From Hyphomicrobium_A sp963724945 (lineage in GTDB: Bacteria; Pseudomonadota; Alphaproteobacteria; Rhizobiales; Hyphomicrobiaceae), in the NCBI GenBank assembly GCA_963724945.1, contig CAVRWL010000003.1, positions 1 through 64,000 on the forward strand: DNA of 64,000 nucleotides, given 5' to 3'. The stretch's first letter is position 1; each line of letters begins with the position of its first letter. This document shows, piece after piece, positions 1-8,621 of this stretch. Position numbers and translations under genes: made by a program. The notes under the pieces were generated by a model, which saw nothing but the letters and a program-made list of their open reading frames with translations, was not told the DNA's origin and did no database searches.

Positions 1-67
1 GCTAGGGGATTGGCGGAGAAGAAAATTGTCGGCGCATAACGCACCGCTGCGAGCCAAACGCCCGGCG

Positions 68-328
68 TCAGGCGCCGCCGTCGTCCGGTTCCTCGTGCAG
101 CACGGCGAGCACGAATTTGAGCGGGCCGCCGCACAATTGGCAGGGCACGTCGGGGATCAGCTCCGGCATGACGTAGTCGGGGCCGGCGGCCTCGATCAGG
201 CCGTCGAGATCGAAGAGCGCGAACCAGCCGCAGCCGGGCGCCACGCACTGGCCCTCGAGTTGAAACCCGCCCGCCTTGATGGCGCCGAGCGTCCAGGTCG
301 TCGGCTCGCCGTCGGGCTCGGTCGTCAT
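68..328 (-). CDS. small Cys-pair protein, putative zinc ribbon
   Basis: An 86-residue protein with two cysteine pairs, C28-x4-C33 (QCVAPGCGW) and C63-x2-C66 (PCQLCGG), separated by a mixed acidic/hydrophobic stretch. That layout suggests one structural zinc site. There is no signal peptide or membrane segment. The C-terminus is acidic (EEPDDGG). Codon third positions are strongly G/C, like the neighbouring genes. I do not recognise the family by name; similar short Cys-pair proteins occur as conserved hypotheticals in Hyphomicrobiales (inference from memory). Function unknown. Confidence 0.6.
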   Translation of the reverse strand: MTTEPDGEPTTWTLGAIKAGGFQLEGQCVAPGCGWFALFDLDGLIEAAGPDYVMPELIPDVPCQLCGGPLKFVLAVLHEEPDDGGA

Positions 329-445
329 GGGGGCGATGTCGTCGGGTGGGACGTCATGCGTGGCACGTCATGAGTGGAGGGCGCCTCGTTCGCTGCTGGA
401 GCTCGCACGCTATCCCCGCAGGGCGCCGCCGTCACGCGACAGTTC

Positions 446-622
446 CGTCATCCCGCCGCAGGGCGGGACCCACGCAAGCTTCAACAGTCGCTTTGGTGCA
501 GATCGACGTGAGTTGTCGAAACGGGTGCACCTTGCTGGCGTCCACCCGGTTTTGTTGGTGAAAACGCGCGGACGTAGGACTTGCGGTGACTTGCGTGGGT
601 CCCGGCCTGCGCCGGGATGACG
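446..622. repeat. inverted repeat pair, 33-nt arms
   Basis: Arms at 446-478 and 590-622 are near-perfect reverse complements (cgtcatcccgccgcagggcg at the left, its mirror at the right). They enclose about 110 bp with no convincing gene. The arm motif 'cgtcatcccg..gggacccacgc' resembles dispersed intergenic repeats common in Rhizobiales genomes. It lies in the 445-bp gap between the two first small genes. Confidence 0.6.
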
Positions 623-638
623 TTGATGCGCAAGCCTT

Positions 639-728
639 GTAGGTTGGGTTGAGGACTGAGCGCAGCGAGGCCGAAACCCGACGTGCCGCTCGTCAATCGT
701 TGGTTTCGCAACGCTCAACCCAACCTAC
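639..728. repeat. 90-bp palindromic intergenic element
   Basis: A perfect 15-nt inverted repeat, gtaggttgggttgag at 639-653 and its complement at 714-728, closes a ~60-bp interior. The element follows directly on the previous inverted repeat. No coding potential is seen. Confidence 0.6.
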
Positions 729-773
729 GGAGTGTTGCTTTATGCGCAGGCGCCAGCAACATCATTCCCGCGA

Positions 774-1049
774 TTATTGGCAGGTCTGCTCGAGACGCCA
801 GCTCGTGACGCGGCAGCGTTTGTGCCCGCGCGCGTCGGTCGAGCATTCCCGGTTGGGGTAGCGCTTGTAGGAGCAGTAGTAGTCGGGGAAGAGGAAGCCC
901 TCGTAGCCGCGCTGCGGTCCGCGCGTCGTGTAGCTCTCGGAGTAGTAGGGCTTCACGCCGCGGTAGGCATGCGCGGCGCCCGCGCTGAGAAGCGGCGCAG
1001 CGAGCGCGATCGCGGCGGCGACGAGATTTGCGCAATCGGACGCTGACAT
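774..1049 (-). CDS. small secreted cysteine-containing protein
   Basis: A 91-residue protein with an N-terminal hydrophobic stretch (residues ~8-22) ending in AGAAHA, a good Sec signal-peptidase site. The mature part of about 63 residues is rich in Tyr and Arg and has four cysteines at 59, 69, 79 and 90, enough for two disulfides in the periplasm. A run of YYSESYTTRGPQRGYEG precedes the Cys region. No enzyme motif is seen and the family is not recognised. The flanks hold repeats, so no operon is evident. Confidence 0.65.
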   Translation of the reverse strand: MSASDCANLVAAAIALAAPLLSAGAAHAYRGVKPYYSESYTTRGPQRGYEGFLFPDYYCSYKRYPNRECSTDARGHKRCRVTSWRLEQTCQ

Positions 1050-1138
1050 TGGTGGCTCTCCTTCCGCTGCGGCGGGTGGTGCCTTGAGAGCTATGTAGGG
1101 AGCGGGGCCAATGATTGCATGCGGTATTCTTGGTATAG

Positions 1139-1156
1139 ATTAGGGTGAGGGGCAGG
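1139..1156 (+). repeat. REP-like end fragment upstream of DUF559 gene
   Basis: The string ttagggtgaggggcag followed by ..ctcg recurs downstream of the same gene at ~1610-1630 (ttagggtgaggggcag..ctcg). It matches the 'gggtgagggg' end of the larger palindromes at 1575-1693 and 32930-33383. It is probably the remnant left flank of a REP-DUF559-REP unit. Confidence 0.45.
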
Positions 1157-1188
1157 TTCTCGATGACCCGCATTGAAGTTGGCATCTC

Positions 1189-1548
1189 ATGCGTAGCTCG
1201 CAGCCCTGGCGAACAAATCGCTCGCGTACCCTGCGCGCTCAACTGGTCGCGGCCGAAGCGAAACTCTGGAGCAAGCTGCGCAATCGTCAGGTCGGCGGCT
1301 TTAAGTTCATTCGCCAGGCGGCGATCGGGAGCTACTTCGCCGACTTCGCCTGCCGCGAGCGCAAGCTGATCATCGAGGTCGATGGCGCGACCCACGGGCG
1401 CGATCATGAGCTGGCCTCGGATACTGCCCGCACCGCCGCGCTCGCACGGTTGGGCTATCGCGTCTACCGCGTCAGCAACGAGGACGTCGCGCGCAACCTC
1501 ACGGGCGTCCTCGAGTTGATCCTGCACGAGCTTGAGCACCCAGGGTGA
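1189..1548 (+). CDS. DUF559 family protein (PD-(D/E)XK/Vsr-like nuclease fold)
   Basis: A 119-residue protein covering essentially the whole DUF559 domain, which is related to very-short-patch-repair endonucleases. The core reads FKFIRQ..(50)FADF..KLIIEVDGATH, placing the presumed catalytic residues at D52, E63 and D65 and a conserved His at 69. The C-terminal half (LGYRVYRVSNEDVARNL) is the typical family ending. The first ~12 residues are poorly conserved, so the true start may differ. It shares its architecture with a second DUF559 gene at 32981-33322. REP-like palindromes lie on both sides: a fragment upstream and two full copies just after the stop. Biological role unknown; association with dispersed palindromes suggests a mobility function (inference). 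Confidence 0.85.
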   Translation: MRSSQPWRTNRSRTLRAQLVAAEAKLWSKLRNRQVGGFKFIRQAAIGSYFADFACRERKLIIEVDGATHGRDHELASDTARTAALARLGYRVYRVSNEDVARNLTGVLELILHELEHPG

Positions 1549-1574
1549 GCCCGTCGCACCATTTGCCGCCAAGT

Positions 1575-1622
1575 CCCCTCTCCCCATGCCCTCTTGCATG
1601 GGGAGAGGGTTAGGGTGAGGGG
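1575..1622. repeat. REP-like palindrome
   Basis: cccctctcccc, a short loop, ggggagagggttagggtgagggg: a hairpin with an asymmetric 'gggtgagggg' tail. It begins 27 bp after the DUF559 stop and shares its stem and tail with the elements at 1651-1693, 28491-28529, 32930-32980 and 33328-33383. Confidence 0.75.
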
Positions 1623-1650
1623 CAGAAACTCGCTCCGTCACAAGCGGCTG

Positions 1651-1693
1651 CCCCTCACCCCGACCCTCTCCCCGCTAAAGCGGGGAGAGGGGG
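1651..1693. repeat. REP-like palindrome, inverted copy
   Basis: cccctcaccc followed by a ccctctcccc..ggggagaggg hairpin. It is the opposite orientation to the copy at 1575-1622, so the two form a head-to-head REP pair (REPIN-like) with ~28 bp between. Confidence 0.75.
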
Positions 1694-1780
1694 AAGTTGC
1701 CGCGCGCCCCGCCTGCGCGGGGATGACGTTAGAGGGAGGCGAACATTCGATTGGAGCCACTGTCACATCCTTTGGACGGC

Positions 1781-2766
1781 TCAGATCAACGGCGTGTCTG
1801 AAACCCCCGTCTCGATCTCCAAGGCTTTCATCTCAAGATACCTGCCTAGCCTCGCCTTCCGTGCCTCTTTGTCTGCATGCGGCCCAACAATGATACGTTT
1901 GATAGGGAGCTTTCCATTGCCGCCACGTGATAGCGTTATGTAGGGGACAAATCCGTCGCGGTACTCGACCTGCTTAAGCTGCTTATGCTTGATCTTCGCA
2001 TACTCTTTTGGGTTGGCAGCAGCGAGTTCCTTTAAATCGACGTGAGTCATCGGGGAAAATATTGCACGGACCTCGCTTTCCTCTCGAAAGCCGCGATGCT
2101 TGTACCTCGACACCGCGTGAATAAACCGCGTGTAGAGTTCGGTCTGAATATCTTCGCTGCGGAGCAAGACGGCCTGCATCCCGTGCCGATCATATCCGGA
2201 AGGTCCTTAAACTCTTCGTCAGACTTTTCATCATCTCCGTCGTAAACAACATCTCCGAAAACACCAGATGAAAAGTGGCACTGATCCGTCTCCGACTGAA
2301 ACACCTCCGTCAGATGCTTTGTATCAAACACCAATGCATATCCGCCACCGCCGCCGTAGGCCCTCCATTGACTTAACAATCCATTGTTAATTTCGTACTG
2401 AGCCTTATGACTGCAAAAAGAACAATGTACGGCTCGAAAATTTGCGCCGCCCATCTTCTCCCATGTCACACGCTGCAAGGTATTGATCATCGTCGCGACT
2501 TCGCTGTCGACGAACGAATTTAGCCGCCCTTGCTCCACAACCTCGCGCTTAAACTTTTGATTCCGTATCGATAGCTGTTGCGCAAACTTCATGACATGCG
2601 GACGAATGCCAACCTTGAGTTTAGGCGCTACGGCATTCAGCTCTGTCTGATCGTTGAGATATTTGTAGTGGGTTGCACGAAGTGCTTGCGATTTAAGGAT
2701 TCCTTGTAGACCCACTTGTGTCGTGTAATGGAAGACTTCAGGGTGCTCCTCCCATACCTCTGCCAT
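1781..2766 (-). CDS. DUF2971 family protein, one frameshift
   Basis: About 328 residues once one missing base in the C run near 2180-2182 is allowed for. The N-terminal part (HYTTQVGLQGILKSQALRAT, KYLNDQTEL) and the middle (SFCSHKAQYEINNGLLSQWRAYGGGGGYALVF) are typical DUF2971 motifs. The C-terminal part after the break (SRYKHRGFREESEVRAIF) continues the same domain. Function of the family is unknown. Base composition is clearly lower in GC than the neighbours, with many A/T third positions, suggesting acquisition. The start codon lies just after the stop of the HAD gene (2770), so the two may be co-transcribed. Confidence 0.75.
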
Positions 2767-2769
2767 TCC

Positions 2770-3723
2770 TCACTTCACCCCCCGCCCCAGGCGCCACATC
2801 TCCTCCTGCACGCGGATGTCGGCGAGGATGCGGTCGAGCAGCAAGCACGTGCGCTTGAACAAATCCGACCCGCGCCGGTAGTCGGCGGGCGCGAAGAAAT
2901 CGCAGCGCCCCGCCTTGAACAGCTCCACGCACTTCTCTCTTGGCTTTGCCCGGCGGATAGACCGCGACCGCGTGCCCGCCGTTCTTCCGCATCACCGCCA
3001 TCGACGGCACGTCGGTGTCGCCGTCGCCGAAATAGATCATGTTGGCGAACGGGATCGGCCGCGCTTGCCCTCGTCCATGTGCTGGTTGATGAGTGCGCGC
3101 AGGTCCTCCACGCCCTTGTTGATGCGGAACAGGTACTGCGTCTTGCCGGTGTCGGTGATGACGCGCTTGGGGAAGGGCAATTCGTAGGCCTCGAACCAGA
3201 ACTCGCGACGCGAACACGTTGTGGAAGCGCTTGTAGATCTGCGTGCCCTCGATGATCTCGGTGAGGCCCGCCGAGACCACGTAGTGGCGCAAGCGAATGC
3301 CGTGCGATCTCCGAGCGCAGCTTCACGTAGTCGGCAATCGCGTCGAACCAGTCGTCGACGCCGGGGTAGAGCTCGACGTTCTTGCCCTGCCTCACGAGGT
3401 CGGCGCGGTCGATGCGAACGCCCTTCTCTTTCGCCTTTTTGTACATGAGGCGCATGTAGGTGATCAGCGGGTCGGCGCCTTCGCGCGCGCGCAAGCTCGT
3501 TCGATGATTTCCAGAAGGCCGCGCGTCCTCGCCGATCTGCGGCAGGAAGGCGTAGTCCTGCATCGGGCGCGGGCGAGAGCGTGCCGTCGAAATCATAGAC
3601 GAGCGCGATCGTCTTCTTGTCGAAGGCGGCTTTCGCCGCAGACTTGGCGGGCGCGCGCGATTTGGCACGCGGGCGCGAGCCCTCCTCGCGCTCATCCCGG
3701 CCTTCGCTGACACGCTCGACCAT
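2770..3723 (-). CDS. HAD-superfamily hydrolase, multiply frameshifted
   Basis: A haloacid-dehalogenase-like phosphatase of about 317 residues can be reassembled from three reading frames. The order is VYDFDGTLSP (motif I, nucleophile Asp), PMQDYAFLPQIGED, ITYMRLMYKKAKEKGVRIDR, NVELYPGVDDWFDAIADYVK, LRHYVVSAGLTEIIEGTQIY (motif II, Ser), KRVITDTGKTQYLFRINKG, MIYFGDGDTDVPSMAVMRKN (motif IV Asp pair) and a tail ending WRLGRGVK. At least seven frame changes are needed (roughly five extra and two missing bases) within under 1 kb. All HAD motifs survive, so sequencing error is likelier than decay. The N-terminus is a Lys/Arg/Ala-rich extension. The substrate is unknown. Confidence 0.7.
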
Positions 3724-3852
3724 GGCGTTCACCCCCTACTTAGCCGCGTGCTTCCAGCACGACGACTTGTAGGGGTCACCATGGCGCGATTCGGGGCCCG
3801 GGATGAAGACGGGGGCCTTCCCCCTCCCCGCTCGGCGGGAGAGGGCGGCGCG

Positions 3853-4519
3853 TCAATGCTTGTGGTCGCAGCCGGGCCCGTGCTCGTGACCGTGATCATG
3901 ATCATGGCCGTGCGCGTGATCGTGGTCGTGCGCGCCGCCGCAGCACTCCCCGTCGTGGTCGATGATGGTGCTCGTGCGGATCGACGAGGGCGGCGGCGAG
4001 CCGCTGCTCGATCGCCATCGAGACCTCGCGCGAGGCGTTGGGCGCCTCCAGGCACAGCGCCATGATCTCGGCGCCGAGCCGCACGTCGTCGACGGCGCCC
4101 AGATAATGCCGGCGCAGGCGCCCCTGGCGGTCGAACACGAGCAGCGTCGGCGTGCCCTGCATGCCGTAGGCCTCCATCGTCTTCGGCGTGCCCGAGCCGT
4201 TCGGCTGATCGACCAGGACCGGAATGGTGATGTGCTCGGATTTCAGGACCGGCTCGAGCAGCGACGGCGTCATGTCGGCGTGGTTCTCAAACACCATGTG
4301 CAGGCCGAGCACGGCGACCTCATCGGAGTTGAACGTGCGCGCGATCCTCTCGGCCTGCGGCAGCGCGTGGCGCAGCGAGCCTGGGCACAGCATCTGGAAG
4401 GCGACGAGGACGACGACCTTGCCCTTGAGGGCGGCGAGCGTGGGGGCTTCGGGCGCGTTGAATGTCTGCGCAATGATGAGCTCGGGCGGGCTCTCGGGGT
4501 TGAACTGCGGCTCGGCCAT
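3853..4519 (-). CDS. redoxin (thioredoxin-fold) protein with His/Cys-rich tail
   Basis: Starts at MAEPQFNPES, with AAAGGGA upstream as ribosome-binding site. The first ~190 residues form a thioredoxin/AhpC-TSA fold: VVLVAFQMLCPGSLRHALPQ carries the only active-site-like Cys in place of a CxxC, followed by the cis-Pro segment GMQGTPTLLVFDRQGR. One extra base at 3961 breaks the frame. Without it the protein ends in a tail of repeated His-Asp dipeptides around ECCGG and a final GCDHKH, stopping at 3853. Such tails bind Ni, Zn or Cu. Likely a thiol-linked, metal-responsive redox protein; substrate unknown. Confidence 0.75.
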
Positions 4520-4666
4520 GCGGGTCCCTTTCTTCGGGCTTGGGGGGCTTGGGGAGCGTGGCCGCCGGCATAGCTTAGATGGGGTCTCGCCCACAAGGTT
4601 GCGAAGGTCGCCCCCCGCCCCAGCTCCGTGCCGAGCATGGCTCCGCCATGACCGGGGAGAGGGAAT

Positions 4667-6445
4667 TCAGCGGCAGCGGGAGGCGGAGCCGGCCGGCGTC
4701 ATCGGCGGCTTCCCCTTGCAGGCATAGCGCGGCGCTATTCTGCACTCGGGATCGAGCCGCGGCGCGCCCGTGATGTAGATGGAGAAGGACAGCGGACAGC
4801 CGCGCATCACATTGAAGGCCTCGACGCAGCCGGCCGGCTCCGGGATCTCCGCGTGGCGCTCCTCGAGCGCGCGCACCAGGTCGCCGTGCCAGCGGTCCTC
4901 GACGATGGCGATGCCGTCCTCGCCCCCGGCCATCCGGTCGGCGACGGTCGCGGGGTTCACCTCGCTGTCGGGCCCCAAGACGAAGACGGTGCTAGGCTCG
5001 CGCAAGCCCACGACCCCGACCGGCCCGACGACGCAATGCTCGAACGGCGCGATCGCCGCAGCGATGCGCGTCGCCGGCCAGACGCGCTCGATGCGCGGCA
5101 GCACGACGGCGAAGGTGAAAGCGAGGAACAGCGCAAAGCCTGCGACGCTCGACGTCAGCCACAATGCGGCGAGCCGCGCGCGCGCGGCCTCAGCGGCGAG
5201 CGTGAAGAGGCACGTGACGAGGAGCATGGCGAGGACGATGACGACGCGGCCCGTCGGCTCGAGATAGAGGATGCCGACGATGAGCGCCGCCATAAAAGCC
5301 GCGACGAGCCACGCCGGCGGCCGCAGCATGTAGTCGGGGAGCGCGAGCTTTCCGTCTTTTTCCAGCGACAGCGCGGCAGCGGCGGCCGCAGCCGGGAACA
5401 GCGCCTCGACGGTATAGAGTGCCGGCTTGGAGGAGATCAGCTCCAGGTATGCGAGGTAGCCCGCGAGCCAGCAGAAAAGGAAGCGTTGGAGCGCGGCGGC
5501 GCGGGCCTCCCACAGGCCTTTGATCGCCGGCACCAGCAGAAGCGCGCCCGGCAGAAAGCCGAGAACAAAGGCGACCGTGAAGGTGAACGGCGCCGCCTTC
5601 CATTTCATGTGCTGCGCGCCGCCAAGTGCGCGGATGAAATCGTGCCAGGAGAGCGTCGCGAACGGCACGCCGCCGTCGACGTGCGCACGTACCAGCAGCC
5701 ATGGCGCCGCGATGAGCGCCGTCAGCGGCAGGCCGAGGAGCGGGCGCAGGCGCCCAAGCCAGCGAAGGTTCCGGTCGAAGACGTAAAGCGCGAGGATCGT
5801 CGCGGCCGAAAGGATCGGCACGGCGAGTGCGTTGAGGAGCATCCCAAAGCCCTGCGCGGCCCAGAAGAGAGCCGCTAGTCTTGTCGCGCTTTTCGTGTCG
5901 GGGCCGCAGTAAAGGCGCAGGAGCGTGAGCTGGGCGAGGACGATCGCCAGAAGCTGCGGGCCCTCGGGGATCGCCAGCTCGGCCTGCAGCGCCACGATCG
6001 GCGTGACGGCGAACAGCGCTGAGGATATGAGCGCGCGGCGCTCCCCGATCAGTGGGCCCAGCAGCCAAAAGGTGGCGAGGACCGCCAAGAGGCCGCCGAT
6101 GAGCGACGGCAGTCGGTAGATCGCAATCGCGCTCTGCGCGCTCCTGCCCAAGAGCTTGCCCGTCGCCGCCTGCAACCAGGTGATGCCGATGGGGCGAAAC
6201 GGGTAGCGCTCGCCGTGAAACTGCGCGTCGCTGGGGTGGCCGTGCTCGAGCATGCCGCGCGCCATCTCGGCGTAGACGACCTCGGTACGGTCGACGGGCG
6301 GCAGCGCGAGGAGCCCCGGCAGGTAGGTGGCGAGCGCCAGCGCGGCGAGGGCGGCGGCGGCCATTCGCGGGCGCGCGGTCAACCAGTCGATCGCGCACCG
6401 GCATGGGCACTCGAGCCGCTCAAGCCTCAGGGGGAAAAGGGTCAT
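4667..6445 (-). CDS. GT39/ArnT-like membrane glycosyltransferase
   Basis: A 592-residue polytopic protein with about ten to twelve hydrophobic segments, then a soluble C-terminal part. The first loop holds VDRTEVVYAEMARGMLEHG, the acidic catalytic-loop region typical of dolichyl-phosphate-mannose or polyprenyl-phosphate sugar transferases (GT39/GT83). YPFRPIGITWLQAATGKL follows. These enzymes move a sugar from a lipid-phosphate donor to lipid A, a protein or a glycan on the periplasmic face. The acceptor here cannot be told from sequence. It is divergently transcribed from pyrE. Confidence 0.85.
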   Translation of the reverse strand: MTLFPLRLERLECPCRCAIDWLTARPRMAAAALAALALATYLPGLLALPPVDRTEVVYAEMARGMLEHGHPSDAQFHGERYPFRPIGITWLQAATGKLLGRSAQSAIAIYRLPSLIGGLLAVLATFWLLGPLIGERRALISSALFAVTPIVALQAELAIPEGPQLLAIVLAQLTLLRLYCGPDTKSATRLAALFWAAQGFGMLLNALAVPILSAATILALYVFDRNLRWLGRLRPLLGLPLTALIAAPWLLVRAHVDGGVPFATLSWHDFIRALGGAQHMKWKAAPFTFTVAFVLGFLPGALLLVPAIKGLWEARAAALQRFLFCWLAGYLAYLELISSKPALYTVEALFPAAAAAAALSLEKDGKLALPDYMLRPPAWLVAAFMAALIVGILYLEPTGRVVIVLAMLLVTCLFTLAAEAARARLAALWLTSSVAGFALFLAFTFAVVLPRIERVWPATRIAAAIAPFEHCVVGPVGVVGLREPSTVFVLGPDSEVNPATVADRMAGGEDGIAIVEDRWHGDLVRALEERHAEIPEPAGCVEAFNVMRGCPLSFSIYITGAPRLDPECRIAPRYACKGKPPMTPAGSASRCR

Positions 6446-6550
6446 AGCGCGCTCGGCTTTAAGTCCCTTGGGAGCGCGTGACGCGCGGGCTTGACACTGA
6501 TAGCGCAGTTAAGCGATTGCGCAACGGGGCAGCAGCGGGAGAGCTTAACG

Positions 6551-7117
6551 ATGCCGGATGCGACGACGAAACCGCGCGAGCGCCTGATCGCCATCATCAA
6601 GGCCCGCTCGTTCCAGTCCGGCAAGGAGGTCAAGCTCGCCTCGGGCCGCACCTCCACCTATTACTTCAACATGAAGCCGACGATGCTCGACGCCGAGGGC
6701 GCGCACCTCATCGCGACGCTGATCTTGGAGGCGATCAAGGGGATGCGCGCTGACCTGATCGGCGGGCTGGAGATGGGCGCGGTGCCGATCGCGTCGGCGG
6801 TTGCGGCGGTAAGTCACGGGAGCGGCAAGCCGATCAACGCCTTCTTCGTGCGCAAGCAGGTCAAGGAGCACGGGACGAAAAGCCTGATCGAGGGCCTCCC
6901 GAACGGCGACAGCCTCAAGGGCAAGCGCGTCGTCGTGGTCGAGGACGTGACAACGACGGGGGGCTCCGCGCTCAAGGCGGCCGACGCCGTTCGCGCGGAG
7001 GGCGCCGAGGTCGTGGGCGTCGTGACCGTCATCGACCGCCAGGAGGGCGCGGGCGAGGCCTTCGCCGCCGCCGGCCTCACGCTCACGCCGATCCTGACGT
7101 TAGCGGATTTCAAATAG
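6551..7117 (+). CDS. pyrE: orotate phosphoribosyltransferase
   Basis: A 188-residue enzyme of de novo pyrimidine synthesis that joins orotate and PRPP to give OMP. The start chosen is MPDATTKPRERL, preceded by GGGAGAGCTTAACG. The family motifs are KLASGRTSTYYFNMKPTM near the N-terminus, the catalytic-loop region VRKQVKEHGTKSLIEG, and the PRPP-binding motif VVVVEDVTTTGGSALKAA at roughly residues 127-144. Length is normal for the short alphaproteobacterial form. It is monocistronic, with a small hypothetical gene following after ~125 bp. Confidence 0.96.
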   Translation: MPDATTKPRERLIAIIKARSFQSGKEVKLASGRTSTYYFNMKPTMLDAEGAHLIATLILEAIKGMRADLIGGLEMGAVPIASAVAAVSHGSGKPINAFFVRKQVKEHGTKSLIEGLPNGDSLKGKRVVVVEDVTTTGGSALKAADAVRAEGAEVVGVVTVIDRQEGAGEAFAAAGLTLTPILTLADFK

Positions 7118-7241
7118 ACCGTAGTGGGCGTGCGCAGCGGTGGATCCCGGGGACAATTGGGTCATCCACGAACGGGCAAGCTGGACGCGACAGCAGCGAA
7201 TCACAGACCACTCGCTCAGTTGTCTGTCTGGAGGCTCGCGC

Positions 7242-7451
7242 ATGGCGCTGACGAAGCAAACATCCTCGCAGGTTCTGTCGCTCGCCTCGCAGGTGCTCAG
7301 CGACCGCAGCGCCTCCGAGCAGGCGCGGCTGCTGGCGGCGACGGTTCTTACCCAGACGCCGCTGCCGCGTGCAAAGCGTGAGCGGACGCCGGCGCGCGCC
7401 GATCAGACACGACAGAAGCCTCCGCCGCTCCCGATCCGCAAAGTGTCCTAG
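7242..7451 (+). CDS. small hypothetical protein
   Basis: A 69-residue reading frame beginning MALTKQTSSQVLSLASQVLS, with GGAG eight bases upstream. The first half is helical (ASQVLSDRSASEQARLLAATVL) and the second half is basic and Pro-rich (TRQKPPPLPIRKVS). This resembles short conserved hypotheticals of Rhizobiales in which a helical N-terminus precedes a disordered basic tail. No known domain. It stands alone between pyrE and a palindromic repeat block. Confidence 0.55.
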   Translation: MALTKQTSSQVLSLASQVLSDRSASEQARLLAATVLTQTPLPRAKRERTPARADQTRQKPPPLPIRKVS

Positions 7452-7498
7452 GTTCCCGCCGTTGTCACGGTGCAGCCGTGCGCCGCACGGACGCGAAG

Positions 7499-7694
7499 CA
7501 TGGCTCCGCCATGACGCGGGAATGACGTTGGGGATTGGGCACGCGGCGTCAATTTCTCCACCCGTCATCCCGGACGAGTGACGGCGAAGCCGGAATGAGA
7601 TCCGGGATCTTGCAGCAATCGCTTTGGATAGTCGCAAGATCCCGTGTCTGCACCGCAGCGCTTCGCGCTGCGGCTGCAGACACGGGATGACGGG
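7499..7694. repeat. nested palindromic intergenic element
   Basis: The palindrome catggctccgccatg lies at 7499-7513 and recurs exactly at 4636-4650. It is followed by a nested set of inverted repeats: outer arms cccgtcatcccg at 7561-7572 and 7683-7694, inner arms gggatcttgc (7604-7613/7634-7643), and a long hairpin cccgtgtctgca (7641-7652/7675-7686) with a ccgcagcgc core. No coding sequence is seen. Confidence 0.6.
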
Positions 7695-7709
7695 TATGTG
7701 GGCGATACG

Positions 7710-8486
7710 CTAGCCGGCGCGCGCCACGCCGACGAGGCGGACCAGCTCGGCGCGGGCCTCGGCCGCCGTCGCAATGCGCGAGCCGAACGGCAGGCGCAAC
7801 GCGCGCGCGCCCAGCACCAGATCGCAACCTTCCGGATCGATCCCGCTCATGCGCCAAGCGCCGGTCATGTCGGAGACATGCGTCGAGCATGCCGCACCGA
7901 GCAACTTGGTCGCGTAGAGCTTAATCGCATCGGCATGGTCCGCGTTCATGTGCGACACGATGTCAGGCTCGGCCGTGATCAGACCCTCGGCGCCCTCAGT
8001 TGAGACGAGAAGATCCTCTTCTGGCAGATCAACGATCTTGCCGAAGCCGCCAATGTAGTGCGCGCGCTCAGGCCGCAACGCAAAGAAGCCGAAGTCGGGA
8101 AAATCGGCATAGCCCACCGCCGCCGGATGGCGCGCGAGGAAGCGGGCGCGCGCGGTTGTGCTCGTGGCCGGGTGCACCTCGCCTACGAGCGTGAGTCGCG
8201 CGCCTTCCATGGGATTGGCCTCGGTGCCGGTTGCATCGATCAGGAGGCTCGCGCGCGGATCGGCGGCAAGGTTCTGGGTATGCAGGGCGAGCTTGGAGAT
8301 GAGAACGAGCGGAGAGCCATCGGTATCGGTTGCGACCAGAACTAGCGAGGCGTAAGGATGGCCCGAGCCCTTATGCACCGTTGCGAGCGCACCCTTGAGT
8401 GCCGCCCGTACCAAGCTGCGCCCGAGAAATGCGGTTTCCTTAACTTGCGAAAAAGCCCCGGCTTTCCCGTTGTTTTGTGCATTCAT
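7710..8486 (-). CDS. HugZ-family haem-binding/oxygenase-like protein
   Basis: A 258-residue protein with an FMN-binding split-barrel (pyridoxamine-phosphate-oxidase-like) N-terminal domain: GALATVHKGSGHPYASLVLV, PLVLISKLALHTQNLAADPR, GARLTLVGEV. A C-terminal DUF2470 domain follows (SHMNADHADAIKLYATKLL). This pairing is that of HugZ/HutZ haem-utilisation proteins, which degrade or traffic haem in the cytoplasm. No haem-uptake genes lie nearby, so the physiological role here is inferred from the family only. It is transcribed away from the ChvI gene. Confidence 0.85.
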   Translation of the reverse strand: MNAQNNGKAGAFSQVKETAFLGRSLVRAALKGALATVHKGSGHPYASLVLVATDTDGSPLVLISKLALHTQNLAADPRASLLIDATGTEANPMEGARLTLVGEVHPATSTTARARFLARHPAAVGYADFPDFGFFALRPERAHYIGGFGKIVDLPEEDLLVSTEGAEGLITAEPDIVSHMNADHADAIKLYATKLLGAACSTHVSDMTGAWRMSGIDPEGCDLVLGARALRLPFGSRIATAAEARAELVRLVGVARAG

Positions 8487-8621
8487 GCTGTCTGCCCGCT
8501 ACCGGTGCCCAACGTGTTCAGTTAAGGTTCAGATAGAAATCACGAAATTGGCTTCGCCACAATTGATACACGTTGGAGCCATAAAGCGCGGCAGGGTGAT
8601 TTGCTGCCGCAGGGTCGGGAC

